DNA of 64,000 bases from Chlamydomonas reinhardtii (lineage: Eukaryota; Chlorophyta; Chlorophyceae; Chlamydomonadales; Chlamydomonadaceae), in the NCBI RefSeq assembly GCF_000002595.2, contig NC_057006.1, positions 558,001-622,000 on the forward strand, written 5' to 3'. Below are positions 1 to 12,735 of the stretch, in pieces. Position 1 is the first letter of the stretch. The number at the start of each line of letters is the position of its first letter. The translations under genes and the position numbers were made by a program. A model generated the notes under the pieces. That model was not told the DNA's origin. It did no database searches and was given only the letters and a program-made list of their open reading frames with translations.

Positions 1-223
1 ACATGAATACCTATTGCTGTGCGGAGGGAGAGTCAATATCAAGTACTGGGCACGGCACGGTATGGCACATGACTGATATAGGACTTGCTCCTAAGAAGTC
101 ACGGTGTAACACACCCACGGGTGCAAGTGCTGATGAGTGATGATGGGTGCTAGCATTGGATAGCATGGGAGAAGGTGCCGCATGCAGGATGTGGCTGGGC
201 GATCAAGCGAGTACTGTATAGAC

Positions 224-910
224 CAGGGTTGCACTGTACTAGCCATTTTCTTATAATACGTGTATTAATACGCAGTACACAGCTTTCTAGTACAATACAC
301 CATAATTCACTTATAATACGCCGGCGAGCAAGGGTTAGTACGTGCAATAGTACGTCCCATGCAGCCTATGCCCGGTCCCATTGCAAATTTCGCTCTCCGT
401 GTTCCTCCTTAGTATCCTTCCCTGTATCCTACTATACATGACCATACTCGAGGTCGTTGCAGCTCGCTATGCTGTTGGAAACGCATACATGTTGTTAAAT
501 GTCGAGAAATGAGCGGAGTGACAACTGCGCAGCCTGTTTTGCATACTGTTTTGCCATCAAGTTTATCCATCCAGAGCTCCATTGCGCGTATCCAATAGGG
601 CAGGCTCGGTTCGCGCATCGCATCGGCCATGATATCAGGCTTTTGGTTGTGAGCAACTACACACACACAGAATCATATTATGCTTAAGACGTTGCTTATG
701 TTGCGTCTATGTTGCCTCTCGCCACTGCACTGTGCCACCGACGCATTGACACAGCACGACCACCGGCCACCAGCACCCGCCGGCGACCCCCACACCCCCG
801 CCCCCCGCCCCCCTGGCGTATTTTGCGGCGTACTGAGACCCAGGAGAGGCGTACTAGTACTCAGTACGTACTAGTACGTACTAATACGTACTGAGTACTG
901 TGCAACCCTG
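224..910. mobile_element. Short non-autonomous hAT-like DNA transposon
   Basis: The element starts CAGGGTTGCAC at 224-234 and ends with the exact reverse complement, GTGCAACCCTG, at 900-910; the inverted match continues inward (17 of the first 18 bases). The 8 bp GTATAGAC lies immediately outside both ends (216-223 and 911-918), a perfect target-site duplication. An 8-bp duplication with termini beginning CAGGG is the hallmark of the hAT superfamily. Near both ends are many copies of AATACG/GTACGTA-type motifs, as in hAT subterminal repeats. The 687-bp interior has no transposase-like reading frame, so it would depend on a transposase elsewhere. The perfect duplication suggests a fairly recent insertion. 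Confidence 0.88.
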
Positions 911-918
911 GTATAGAC

Positions 919-1249
919 TACGGAACGCACTGCAGGGTATGCGCATGTGCCAAGCGGTCAGGGTATGCGCATGTCGGGCATGCTGGGGGCTTCTGACGTG
1001 GCCGTAGGTCTCCTGCCCAGAGCGGCGCAACGGCACAAACACCTGGATTACAGTACCTCGGTTCTGTCCAACTCTCATATGTTTTAATGCTGCCTACGCT
1101 ACCGCAATCCACTCCTGAACGAGACTTGCACGGGGCCAATGAGCCCCGTTCCCTTAAGTAAACACACGCAAACCGCTCTTGTAAACCGCTTTAGTTCCTC
1201 CCTCACTTGCAATGGCTTGACGCACCAATTAATGTTCAGGATGCAACCG
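919..1249. other. Non-coding flank
   Basis: Between the hAT-like element and the dispersed repeat. Both strands have only short frames without algal codon bias. I see no gene here. Confidence 0.6.
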
Positions 1250-1288
1250 AATTTTCCCCGCCGCCTATTTACATGCAATAGGCATTAA
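1250..1288. repeat. Dispersed palindromic repeat, copy 1
   Basis: About 39 bp nearly identical to 43749-43787. The core is an inverted repeat, GCCTATT and AATAGGC, separated by TACATGC. On the minus strand it contains TGTAA, so it may supply a poly(A) signal to the gene at 1574-3351. The family is unknown to me. Confidence 0.7.
1269..1273 (-). terminator. Candidate poly(A) signal TGTAA
   Basis: Reads TGTAA on the minus strand about 300 nt after the stop of the methyltransferase-like gene. TGTAA is the usual green-algal poly(A) signal. It lies inside the dispersed palindromic repeat. Confidence 0.4.
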
Positions 1289-1573
1289 CAAATACTAATA
1301 CGTATGCCATCTAAGGAATGCGTGCTGTCCTCGTGCGCGCTACTGCCGAACAGCACCCTAGCCAGAGGACCGTCCCTGACAGACCGTGATACGGCTCCTG
1401 GGCGCCTGCCCTGACTGCGGGGCAGGCGTGACAGCAGCGGCTCTCAGCAGTGGCCCTCACCATAACTGCCGCATTCCCGCACGACGCAATCATGGTGCGC
1501 GTGACAAGCCGTACATGACCATAGCGGTATAGCACACTCTCCTCAGCTCCTCCACTCGCATGCTCCTCTTCTC

Positions 1574-3351
1574 TCAGTAGATGAAGGGTAGGAACTGCGG
1601 GTGGGCAGGCACGCAGCAGCAAGCGTTTTCAGTAACGGCAACGTCCCTTCAAAACACAAGTCATCCAGACACACGGCGTCCCCGCGTCCCGCACATTCTG
1701 CAGCCTCCTCCCGCACATTCTGCAGCCACATTCCTCTACAGACCGCCCGGCCCCCTCACCTTCTTGACCTTGGCCTTGTACTCAGCATACTCGGGATACC
1801 GCTCCGACAGCGCCCGCTCTTCCGTTACCACCTGACGCCGTGCATGTGAAGTTGAGCGTGAGTTGCTGCTGCATGCAAAGGCTGCCTTGTGGCACTGTGA
1901 ACGTGGCCGATGTGCCAACACGCCCTGACTATGCAGTAACCTAGGTACCACCTGAGGCCATGAGCCCATGAACTGAGGGTGCCCACGGAGCGATGTGCCG
2001 ATACGCCCTGATTACCCTGCTGCTCATACGGTAACCACCTAGGGCATTTTGAAACATCACAGCATGTCACAGTTACACCCAAAGGTTCCCCCTCTGCGCG
2101 CTGCTCACCACACGCTCCATGATGTACCACAGCAGCGCCAGGATGGCCAGGCGCGTCTCGTTGCGCGTGAGGATGGTGAAGCCTGCGCGCCATGCAGAAC
2201 CAATCACGCGGAGCCCCAAAGCACCAAGACCACATTTCCCTGGACTCACAGCACACATGTGCAGATGCAGCCGCAGTGAAGGAAGCCACAACACGCCGCG
2301 GCAGCTGCAGCATAAAGATCAACCCCATGGTGCCCGAGCAGACTAGATTGGCACACAGCCACGTACACGCCCACCCGCATGATTGCCGTGCCCGACCTAC
2401 CGGCTGCGACCAGCATGAGTCCGCCGTACATGGGGTGGCGCACGTAGCTGTAGATGCCCGACACCACCAGCGAGTGCTTCTTGCGCGGCTGCAGCAGCGG
2501 GCTGAGGTTGCGGCCCAGCGTGAAGAGCGCGGTGATGATGAAAATGGCCCCGGACGTGAGGGCCAGCGTTGCGAGGAAGTCCACCAGGCCCTGTGGGGTG
2601 GGGTGGTACGTGCAGTAGCGATGGATTGCTTGCCCTGGCATAGTACGGTGCATGAAGGCTCCCTATTTGTGCCCATGCCTGAGCATGTTTTGACACACTC
2701 CGCCAAGCCACCCAGCCAACTGACAGAGGCATGCCAGGCATACGACTGCCCGCTACCCGCACACCATCCCACCACACCGCGCACCTTGAGCGTGAGGGGC
2801 GGGAACACGAGCATGGTGAGCGCCGCCAGGGTGGCCAGCAGCCAGCCCTCCCCGCGCCGCCCCATTGCTGAGCCGTCCATGATCTCCGCCACCAGCTCCT
2901 TGGACGCAATCAGGTCCTCCTCAACCTCCTCAGGTAAATCCTCAAGCGGGTGGCTGGTCGCCGGTTTGGCGCTGGTGTCACTGGACGTGGAAGTGGAGGT
3001 GGAAGCAGCCGCGCTGGAGGTGCGATCGTCCTCAGAGCCCGAGGTAGCTGGATCCAGCTCTGGAGCCGGCTCGGCGGGGCCCGCGCTGCTGCTTGCAGTG
3101 GCCGGGGCTGCCGGGGCCGGGGCTGCGGGTGCGCGTGCCGGGGCTGCCAATGACGCCGGGGCAGGTGAGACTATCGTCGCCTCAACGTCTACCACATCAT
3201 CAGGTGTATCCTTGTTCTCCGCCGGTTTGCTCGGCGGAGTGGCCACCCGCGGCTGTGCGACGCGCAGGAAAGGAAGGGGCTTTGCCACATTCCCGTTCCT
3301 GGTTGCAAACGCCAAGCGCCTGCCCCCCGAAACCAACCCCACGCTATGCAT
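1574..3351 (-). CDS. ICMT/PEMT-family methyltransferase-like membrane protein, plastid-targeted
   Basis: Five exons: 2785-3351, 2401-2590, 2109-2182, 1760-1831 and 1574-1594, giving about 307 aa. Residues 1-35 look like a transit peptide, followed by an Ala/Pro/Ser-rich acidic linker and then several membrane segments. The family signature SGIYSYVRHPMYGG lies at about 233-246, and the C-terminal block has NETRLAILALLWYIMERV and a YPEYAEYKAKVKK segment. These are the conserved S-adenosylmethionine-binding parts of the isoprenylcysteine carboxyl methyltransferase / phospholipid N-methyltransferase fold. The last exon encodes only FLPFIY and the stop; reading through its donor (AAG/GTGAGG) would instead end after RGPGGL. 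The substrate cannot be read from sequence. Plastid relatives are often annotated only as ICMT-like, so true prenylcysteine methylation is uncertain. The exon 3 donor is ambiguous by one codon. Confidence 0.8.
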
Positions 3352-4323
3352 CGGACGGTTGTGGCGGTCAACAGCCGGTGCTAGCTGTCGAGCGGAGATA
3401 TCGTAGGCCTGATGGTTCTTGAACCGTCCCGTGTAGACTTGTTTGACCAGGCGCTATTAAGCATTTAAGGCTGTGCACTAAACAAATGTTTGTACAAGAA
3501 TGTAAGAGGCCCGCGATTTGTCTCCTTGCATGCGGCTCTTCCTCCTTTCTCTTTGCAAGCCGAAATGTGGTTGTGTGATTTGTGCAGCTCGAAATGCCTT
3601 ACTTTCAAGCTTCGAGCCAACCCTTCGACGCCGAGGCCCCGACACGACACGCGTGCAACACTTTGTCAGGCGGGTTCCAAGGTCATGGACACCGCGAACA
3701 CATAACTTCAGCGCGGTCGCGTCCATCCATGCCCCGCTTTGTGGCAGCCATCATAGCGTTACGTACCAAAAAACGCACAACCCTGGCCTGTACACGTTGT
3801 GAGCCGACAGCATGCCAGTTGACTTGTCGTGTACGTCTTCGGTCTTCCACTCGTCCTGCTGTCAGTACTTACGATTACGATGGATGGTCGCCACTTACCA
3901 GCGCAATCACACGTGTGGGCTTGTGGCGCCGCACGCTCAGGTAACACACAGTACTACAGTACAGCAGTTATGAAAGCTACAGCATCCAGATCATTATTAA
4001 TTGCACAGTGCCCACGCATCCTACGCATCTCAGTACAGTGCCCTCCACGGGTGCGACATGCCCCCATGGTGTAATTCGCATCCATGGTGTGGTGCAATGT
4101 CCAAACGTATGCATCATGAGGAACGCGGCTGGATGCGCACTACGCCCCCAGCCTTGAAGTGCAATCTAAGGGAGCCATGCATCGACGATGCTTTTAATGA
4201 TAACAATCACAACTCTTTGGCATGTGTGCCAACCGAAAGCCCGCTTCGCACCTGCTGGATGCTAGTCGTTATGCCTTATCCTCGTCCATGCATGCTTCAA
4301 GCCCGACTACCAGTACATAACCT
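3352..4323. other. Intergenic, no gene seen
   Basis: Lies between the 5' end of the methyltransferase-like gene and the 3' end of the TTLL3-like gene, both on the minus strand, so it should hold the promoter of the first and the 3' UTR of the second. It is less GC-rich than its neighbours, with no coding bias. A lone CAACCCTG at about 3778 resembles a hAT terminus but has no partner. Confidence 0.5.
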
Positions 4324-7300
4324 TTACCGCATGCCAGGGCGCGAGAATAAAGATGCACGAGCAGCAAGTGGGCTCAGTGGCTCCATGCCGGGCCCCGGCG
4401 CCACCCCGCCATTGGCTCCCAGCACTGCAGCGGCCCCGGCTGCCAGCGTGTCACCCTGCGGCGTCATCAGCCGCAGCGGCGTGCCCGGCGGCAGCACTGA
4501 CGGCGGCGGCAGCGATGCAAGCAGGTTGCCGGCACCCAGGGCCGCACCACCACCAGCACCGTCCCACGTGGCTGCCAGCTGCGAAGCCGTCAGCGGATGT
4601 GCGGCTGCGGGCGGCGCTGCGGGAGAGGCCGCAGCATTCGTGGAGCTGAGCCGCGGTGTCCGCATGCGTATGGGTGATGAGGTCTTGGCGCGCAATCCCG
4701 CCGGCCCCAGGATAGGCCCGGTCGCCCCGGCCGCGTAGACGCGCACCGCCGCCGCCGCAGCGGCCGCGTAAGCGCCGCCCGGGCTCGTAAGCGCCGCCTG
4801 GCCGCCAGCACCGCTCGCACCCGCCACATCGTCCTCGGTGCCGTGGCCGTGGCCACTGCTGTGGTGATGTTGCTGGTGCTGTTGGTGGGTTTGGTGCGGC
4901 TGGTAGGGTTGGCCAGGAGGCGAGGCCTGACGCAGGGTGCGCTCTGTTTTTCCCGGCGACGCCGCCGCCTGCTGCTGCCTCTCGCCCAGGTTCTGCGCCT
5001 GGCCCTGGCGGGTGGCTGCGTAAAGACGGCCCACAAAGCTGGAGGTGCTCGCGGAGCGGGCTGGAGACGGCACCGGGATGGCCGTGCCCTGCAGCAGCGG
5101 CAAGAACGCAGGCACACACGCATACCGTACATGAAAGACTGCGGCATGCGGTCAGCTCGTGTGTCAGAAATCCCTAGAGTGCTGTGCGCGAGTGCACCCC
5201 ATCCCAATGGTACATCCCACCACAGGACTACCCTCCTTACCTTCAGCTCGAGGTTGAGGCCGGTGTAGTCGGGTCGTTTCATTTCCTCGCCGCCATCCAC
5301 GATACACTCCCACTTGCCCGTGTCAAATCCCGCTGCAGGCCTAGGGCCCGGCGCCCCCGGCGCGCCTGACCCAGCGCCGTTACCGTCAGCAGCGGCTGTG
5401 GTTGAGGGCACGGCGCCCCGGCGCTTTGCCGCGGCTGCGGTGGCCGCGAGGTGGTCCGGCAGGTCCACCGTGACACGCAGGATGTCTTCCTGTAGGCCAA
5501 TACGGTATGCGGGATTGAGGAGGGAGGAACCGCAGGACATTTTGGAAATGTTGGGTCGGTGCCGGCCGCCCAACAATAGCTTCCAGGCAATGCAGCTGCT
5601 GGCAGGCACTATGCCGGGGCACTTGTCTGCTCTGACAGAGCAATGCCTTTGGCCGCGCATCCCATGACAGCATGACACCGCCCCGGCAGACACGCTGCCT
5701 GCGCACCTGCACGTCGGCGCACAGCTCGGTTGTGATGGGCGTGGACGACTCCAGGGTGGGCGAACTGTTGATCTCCAGCAGCCACTGTGGCGAAGCAGGT
5801 CAGGTCAGGTCAGGTCGCGGGGAGGGGCTTCAGGCCACAGGTCGGGGGCGAGGGCGGCGAGGAGGAGGTATTAATACTCCAGGTACACGAGATCCAAAAG
5901 CCGAAAGCAGTGTGCGGAGTGCGGAGGAGGTATGTCCGTAGCGGTTGCAGCCGGGTTAGGATACAGCGTCCGAGTGAAGTGGGTCACGTGACAACGCCAA
6001 TACGAAAGGTGTGCACGGAGCCAAGCTGCAACCAACCACAGCCAAGTAAGCAAGGACCGGCACAAACTGGCCCTTAACCCGCTACTAGCCCGCCCACTAC
6101 CCAACCCAAGCGCCACCACGCAAAGCGAGCGCACAGCCGCTCTCACCACTCGCAGCTGGTCGTCAATGAGGAAGTCGTATCCGTACAACTGGCAGGAGCC
6201 CTTGCGCGCCGCGATGAGGTCCTGCGCGCACTTTAGTGTGCAGATGACAACGTGCTTCATGGCGGGCTGCAGCAGACACTGCCACAAGTCAGCCCGCCCG
6301 TAGGTCTCCTCCAGCCAGGTCTGGAAGCGCGGGATGGACCACATGTTGCCGTTGGCCGTGATTTCATCTGCGAGGAGGTTTCCGGAACGGAGGGGCGCGG
6401 GCGAGGGCGGCGGGGTTGTTGCGGGGATCGGGGAGTGGCCGAGTGGGGTACGAGGGGCACAGAACAGCTGGTGCGTGTTCGGGTTGAGCGAGTCGGGAGG
6501 AGGCGGCTGCTGCACTATTTAGGATACCCGAGACACACACGCGCACTTGACGTGCAGGCATGCGACGCTGCCCCTGCCCCTGCTGGAGCCGCTCACCTTC
6601 CTTCAGCGGCCCCTCGTAATACTTGGCCACCGAGTTGTTGGTGAGGTGCTGGAAGATGTCCAGGTTGTTGGGGTCGTAGTCGCTAGCCGCAACTGTGCGG
6701 CGCAACAACGGCAAACAGGCGAGAGTCCCATAGGGCGGTAGAGGCTCAAAGCAGGGCAGGTGTATCAGGCATAATGCGAGGACGCTGGTCAGTGCAGGTC
6801 ACAAGGCAGGCGAGTCCGGCGCCCCACGACCCAGGTCTTGCCCACGCTCCCGGTGCAACCTGTGTAAAACCAGCGGTGTGCCCACTCACAGCGCAAGTAG
6901 CAGGTTGAGTAGAACCACACACACAGCGGGTTCCAATCCGTCACCAGCACCCTGCATGTGCCGGGCACTTAGGTCCTTGTTCCCGAGTTGAGGACCGGGA
7001 TTCGGTCAGCTCATCTGTCCACCGACCGCGCAGTGAGTGCCCAGTACCGTATGCATATGTGCACGGCTTGCGTAAACTGGAAGGGTCGCTGGCAGAGCAT
7101 GTGCTGCCCCACTGCCTCACCACTGGCGGATGTCAAACTTGCGGTGCCAGATGATCAGCGGCCGCTCCACATACTTCTGAGCCACCCAGCGCGCCTCCAG
7201 ACCCTGCGCCTCCTCGCCACGTGTGTATTGCAGCAGCGCCTCTGGGTCGTTGAAGAGCCGGATGCCGCGGCCGCGGCTCTTGCCCGCCGGCTTGACGATC

Positions 7301-10300
7301 CAAATGTTGTTGGTGCCGCTGATGTGCGTCTGCACCACACTGGTTGATAGCGCCGCCAGGATGGCCTCCGCCGCCTCGCGCCAGGTGCCGTGGTCCAGGG
7401 CCTGCTGGCGGCGGCGGGAGGGGCAGTGCCGTGGGTCGCGGCCGGTGTTGCATGTACGTCACGAGGCTGTGGAGAGCGCCGGGGCCCCACGGGGCAGCCA
7501 TGGACTGGTGCAAAGCCGATCTCAAGCGCTCATATCTAATGGCCCAACTCAGCCCCAGTTCCGGCCCCCAGCTGGCCTGGCCCCCCGGCCTGACGCATGC
7601 TCACCTGCAGAGCTGCATCGTCGTAGCATATGGCTGGCAGGTCGGTGGGCAGCCAGCTGGGGTCGGGGGGATCACCCTCGCCGCCGTCCGCACCACCACC
7701 CACAACGTTCCCGCTGCCGCCGTCCGAGCTGTTGCCGGCGCTGGCGCCCCCTACCGCCTCCTCGGCACAGGCGTCGCCGCCATCGCTCCCAACCCCGCCG
7801 CCCTCAGACCCGGCGCCGCCTGCTGCCGGCGCGGAGTGCCTCCGGCGCCGCGTCCTCCCTGCCGCTGCCACCTCTCGCAGCAGCTCGGCCGCGTCTGCCA
7901 CGACCACACGTCCCCGGCCCCGGCCCCGAGCGTTGCCATTGCCGTCTCCCTGGTCCTCGGCCCCATCCTCCACATCTGATGACGAGCTGGAAGAGGCCAC
8001 ACCGCCGTCCACGCCGCCTCGGCGGCTTGGCGCGCCGCTCGCCCCGCCGTCTGCTGCTGCGGTAGGTGCCTCCTGCCCCCGCTCCCCTTCACCGCCCGCA
8101 GCACCCACCTCGCCCTCCTTTTTCCCGCCCGCCGGCTGCGTGGCCTCCGCGTCCGCGTCCACTCGCGGCGACCGGCCTTGTGACTTGCCGTGCTTGCGCC
8201 GCGGGCTCTTGCCATCGCGCCGAGCTTTTCGCGACCCCGCCCCCGACGCCCCCGGCCTCGGCAGGTGAATGCTTGTGATGAAGCGGCGACTGCTGACCCA
8301 GTTGTGGTCAAAGTCCGGCGGCGGTATCAGCGGCGCACTGCAAAACAGCGCCCTGTGCCGCACCAGCTGCTGCCACTGCGCTGGGCTGAGGTCCACCTCC
8401 GCCGGCGCAGCGCCGTCGCTGGGGCCGGTCCCGCCGCCGGCACCCGCGCCGCTGCCTGCGCCGCCTGCCGCTGCTGCATGGACCACCCGCAGATGCCGCT
8501 GCTGCCGCAACCGCGCAGCGATGACCCTGCGCCGGGCAAACAAACATACCGTGGTGGGTCATTCCATCGCTAGTACGAAAGTTGTTTAGGTAGAGGCACG
8601 ATGCACATGGGTACCAGGCTCGGTGTCACCAGCTGGAAGCTGCGCCTCACCTGCACGCCAGGCGTAGTGATGGCAGGTCCACGAGGGGATCCGAGCTGGT
8701 CCGCTGCTGCAGCCGCCCGCTCGGCTGGTTGCCACCATCCCCCGCGTCCACCCCCTCTCCACCCCCGGCTGTTGCACCAGCCCCCTCCACCTCCACGGCG
8801 CCTGCGTGCCCGGAGCCTGCCGCGCCGCCGTTGGACGCGGCGGCGCAACCACTGGCACCGCTGCCGCCGTGCCCACCGCCCGTCCCGTGTTTGGAGCTGC
8901 TGATGCTGTGACCAGACTTCTTGGGTGGCCCTGTGTAGGGCACATGCTCGGACGTTACCGCGCCATCCAGCAGCGCTCGCTTTATCAGTGACTCGGCGGC
9001 CGTCCACCGCACGTCCTGGAAGAACTCCCGGCGACCGGCTTCGTCCGAGATGTCATACGCCCTGCGGTTGTCACGTTTCACCAGGCCGGGCTTCCTGTTA
9101 ACACTGTCAGTGAAGTGGAGAGACTGGATGGTTCCCTCTTAAAACCGAAGTAAACCCGTGCTCCAACCAGCCAGTCTAAATACCGATGGTGGCAAAATAA
9201 GTGGCAAGGATCATTTAGAGATAAACCTGTGCAGTTGTGCGAAGGCCCGGAAAGGGGATGGGAGTTTTCGTACGACACGGTTTCCGCGGCGGTTTTTCCC
9301 CGGCTAGCATATGATATCCAAGAAACGCGCGATGCTTGATGAAAAGAGTCAAATACGCAGTGGTGTGAATTTAGGCACATAGGAGCATTCAATGCAGAAA
9401 TCCATCCGTGACTGTTTCCGCGCTCATTCCGCTGGCAAGATGGACGCAAACTTCAAATTCAGGTAACTTGACCTGTGCCGGGCAACCCCAGGGGCAAAGC
9501 TCACCTGGGGTAAAAGGCCGCCGCATCCGCCGCCTCCCACCATACCATCTCCCGCACGGTGTGGCACAGCCCGTGTTTCGTGGTGAGGCACTGCGCGTTC
9601 TTGAAGTGGTTGACGGTCTGCCCCGGCCACAGCTGCTCGTGCGCGATGTCAAGTGGGTTGGCTGCAAGGGGAGCCGGCACAGGGCCGCCGACACGACAGC
9701 CGGTTGTGTCAGGCAACGCAGGCCTTAGACAGCGACGCTGCCCTTGCCCTATAGACTCAATGCATGGACAAGCGCTGGTGCCGTATCCTGCGGTCCCCCT
9801 CACTCACAGCTCCACTTGTAGTCGAAGAAGGGCGAGTTGTGCTCCGGGTTCTCGAACCAGCCACGCGACACCAGGCCGGCACGGATACCGTGGCTGCAAG
9901 CACACACGCACACACACACACAGTGCTCGCTCCGCTTCATGTCCAGGGTTTGGCACGTTGCAATTATAGCTTGGCGCCGCCCCACTACCGCCATGACCGG
10001 TGTGGCCGAGTGCCATGCCGCTCCACTCACCTGTGGTTCCCCGTTCCCGAGATGCAGAACACGCGCTGGCCCTCCGGCACCTTCATGCGCTGCCGCCACT
10101 GCGCCAAGCCTGATGGAGAGACCGGGAAGTTGCTGCTGCTGCTGCTGCCGCTGCCGCCGTACGCTTTGCTCGGCGACCGCGTCGTGGTCAACAGTGCACC
10201 GCCCGCGCCCGGAAACGGCGGCGCCGCCTGGCGACCAGGCGACGCCTGCGTCCGGCCTGGCGCCCGCCGCTCCCTCCGCCGCGTGCCGCCGGCTCCCAGC

Positions 10301-11114
10301 GCCTGGTCTGGCCCCTCGTCATCCGCCGCGTCCCCCGCCTCTGCCACGTCCTCTTGCACCGGGTTCATGCCGGAGGGGTTGCTCAACGTGGCGCGGCGCT
10401 GGCGAGCAGGCCCCAGGACCCGTTGCCCCGACGCCGAGGCGCTCACACCAACGCCTCCGCTGCTGCCGGCGCCCCAGCTGGCCAAAGACCCCGCCATGCC
10501 GCCTGAATTGAGGGACACTGAGCGCGTGAGCGGGTTGGGCCGCCGACTCGCCTCCGCTGCAGCGCCCAGGCTGAGGACGCTCTCTGGCTGCTGCTCAGCT
10601 AGCGGAGGCAGCTTTGGCACAGTTGACGGGCTGCCGCACCGATCATCCACTGGCCCGCCACCAGGCAGCGGCGATGAGGTGCAGCTGCCCGTGGTCTTGC
10701 CCGCGGCTTCGCCATCGCCTGCGGTGTCGCCATCGCTGGCGCTTTCCCCTTCCCCGCGTGTCGACGCGCGCGGGTAAAGCCTATCAAAGGACGCCCCCAG
10801 CACCTGTCGCCTTAGCTTTGCCTTCTTCCTCTGCAAGTGAGCAGCCGCGGATGATGAGTGGGCAACACGCAGGGCACAGCACGTACAGTTCGATGTCCGG
10901 GATAGCGCATGTCTTCGTCGCCTGTGCGCGGCCAACGCAATTGAGGAAGTTCAACAACTGCAAATACCTGCTCCTGTTCCAGGTGCAGCGCCTGTTTGTC
11001 CTCGGCAAGCTTTTTCTGGGCCGCGAGTGCATTCAGGTAGGCCTTGTTGCGGTCAGCCCAACTCTTCTCCTTCGCTCCGGAATCATTCACTTTTGTAGAG
11101 TCGCTTGGTTGCAT
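4324..11114 (-). CDS. TTLL3-like: Tubulin glycylase, TTLL3-type
   Basis: Thirteen in-frame exons give about 1386 aa: 10968-11114, 10031-10830, 9808-9893, 9505-9661, 8651-9094, 7605-8526, 7121-7401, 6890-6951, 6597-6692, 6147-6367, 5707-5784, 5241-5489 and 4324-5088. The start is the first in-frame ATG ([11 protein letters not shown]). After a coiled N-terminus come the TTLL3-specific blocks [17 protein letters not shown] and [19 protein letters not shown]. The ATP-grasp ligase core has [46 protein letters not shown] and [18 protein letters not shown], the last carrying the metal-binding Glu and Asn. TTLL3 enzymes add the first glycine of side chains on axonemal tubulin, so a ciliary role is expected. 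Exons 5-6 insert several hundred low-complexity Ala/Gly/Ser residues before the ATP loop, and exon 13 adds a 255-aa low-complexity tail. Glycylase rather than glutamylase is inferred from family similarity. Confidence 0.9.
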
Positions 11115-12735
11115 TTTCGACGTATACGGCAAACGACGGTCAACGTCGCTGTTGGAAGCTCGTCATTTGAATAGAAGCTCCGTGCCCATTTGATATGATG
11201 ATAGTGTCATAGAAGTATGTTCACAACAACCGCATGTCAAGCGCAACTTCCCTTTTGGGGCCGTGTTGCTCGCGTGCCACTCGCTGTCATACACGGCCGT
11301 CCCGTCCACACACTTCCCACCGCGGCCACCAACGTCATCGAAGACAGCTTCGAAGCCATAATCCGATGGTTGCCGGTGTCTAAGCTGCGTGGCCCCTTCA
11401 TGCGACCGCATTTAGGAGCCTATTGCTGCCCTAACGCCAACGCGCAGCCCCGCAAGAGGTCCCAGAGGTGGTCCCGTTCCCGCCGGCCGCCGTCGTTCGC
11501 CCGGTTCCGTCGCAGACTGCGGGCCTTGATGCTACTGTTCACTTGGATGTAAGAAACCTGACATAGGCCGATCGCCCGACACCGACTACCTAAGACTGCT
11601 TGAGGGGGAAGTTACGGAAGGCGTTCACGTACAGGAGCACGCACGATGATTGGTGGAAGCTGGGGGTTTGGCCTCTCAGTGCCCACCACACAACGTCCGC
11701 ACACATTCTTTTCCTGCTGCATGGAAAGGTGTAAAGGTGCTCTTGGTCCTGTTGAGTGCAGGCATGCAGTCCTGGAACCGCATCTGCTGATACTGGGCAT
11801 GCCCCGTGCCCAAATGTTGTCATGGCATGGGATTCCGAGAAATGAAAGCGAAAGATTATGTTACAAAAACATGTCATCTCTCAATCTCGTACAGGTAACG
11901 TACGAGCACATCCGTGTGTGTTTCGTTCATTGCAGCCACCGCAGCTGCCTGCAGCAGTGCAGCTGCTGCCGCACAGGGCATAAAATAATACTGCAGCCAA
12001 GCAAACAAGCCAGTTGGGCATGGACACAACTGCCTTTGCTTACGGAACATGTGCCCTTATTTGTACCGTGTCAAAATTGCCACGCAGAAAGCATCGGTGC
12101 CATGCAAAACGCGTCTCCCCTTGCACAATCACGCCGACGTGCATCCACAGACGCATGCGCGCACAGTAGCGTGACGCAGACCCCGGGATCCGCCCCACGC
12201 TGCATGCGGTAGTGACTTCACCTCTTGCAGATTGAGAACAGGTGCTAACCAGGGATGTTGACTACCGTATCGTGTGTGTTCTGTTCCTTGACACTCTGTG
12301 AATCTGCCGCCAGGGCCGACTCAGCCCAACTGCAATCACATGTAGGCGGCAATTCGTTAACGAAGTGCTTGCGAGTATGCATGCACACCGTACGCAAGTG
12401 CCAGTTCAATGCGTACCTGGGCGAGCACTGCACTCGCTGCGACACCTAGCCAGTAACCATGTCACATGCCATCCTTACAGAGTGTAAGAGTGTAACGTCT
12501 TATCTGTCCATTTATTGTCTAGTATGGTTACGAGCTTGGACCCTATGATACACTTACAGCCTAGGCTCACACCTGGCCCACTCACACCTTTTTAAAGTTG
12601 CCTTCCTCGCGTCATACGTTCCCTGGGCATAGCAAGCCGCAATAAACGGCGTGTCCCCACTACTTCTTCGTCTAGCCGTTAACGCTGTAATAAGGGGACG
12701 CACCCATGCCCTCAAGCCCCAATCACCAGATATGA
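11115..12735. other. Intergenic, no gene seen
   Basis: Upstream of the TTLL3-like start and downstream of the cyclin-like stop. The longest open frame (11646-12212, +) has no codon bias and no recognisable domain. Confidence 0.5.
12554..12558 (-). terminator. Candidate poly(A) signal TGTAA
   Basis: TGTAA on the minus strand about 180 nt beyond the cyclin-like stop codon. Confidence 0.5.

Noticed and set aside
2192-3406. 404-codon plus-strand frame
   Set aside because: It is the antisense of the methyltransferase-like exons and their introns; its product is low complexity and crosses splice sites of the real gene.
3778-3785. CAACCCTG resembling another hAT terminus
   Set aside because: No matching inverted end or 8-bp duplication could be found nearby.
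7223-8573. Several long plus-strand frames
   Set aside because: They mirror the GC-rich low-complexity exon 6 of the TTLL3-like gene.
11646-12212. 188-codon plus-strand frame
   Set aside because: No codon bias, no domain, and it lies in ordinary intergenic DNA.
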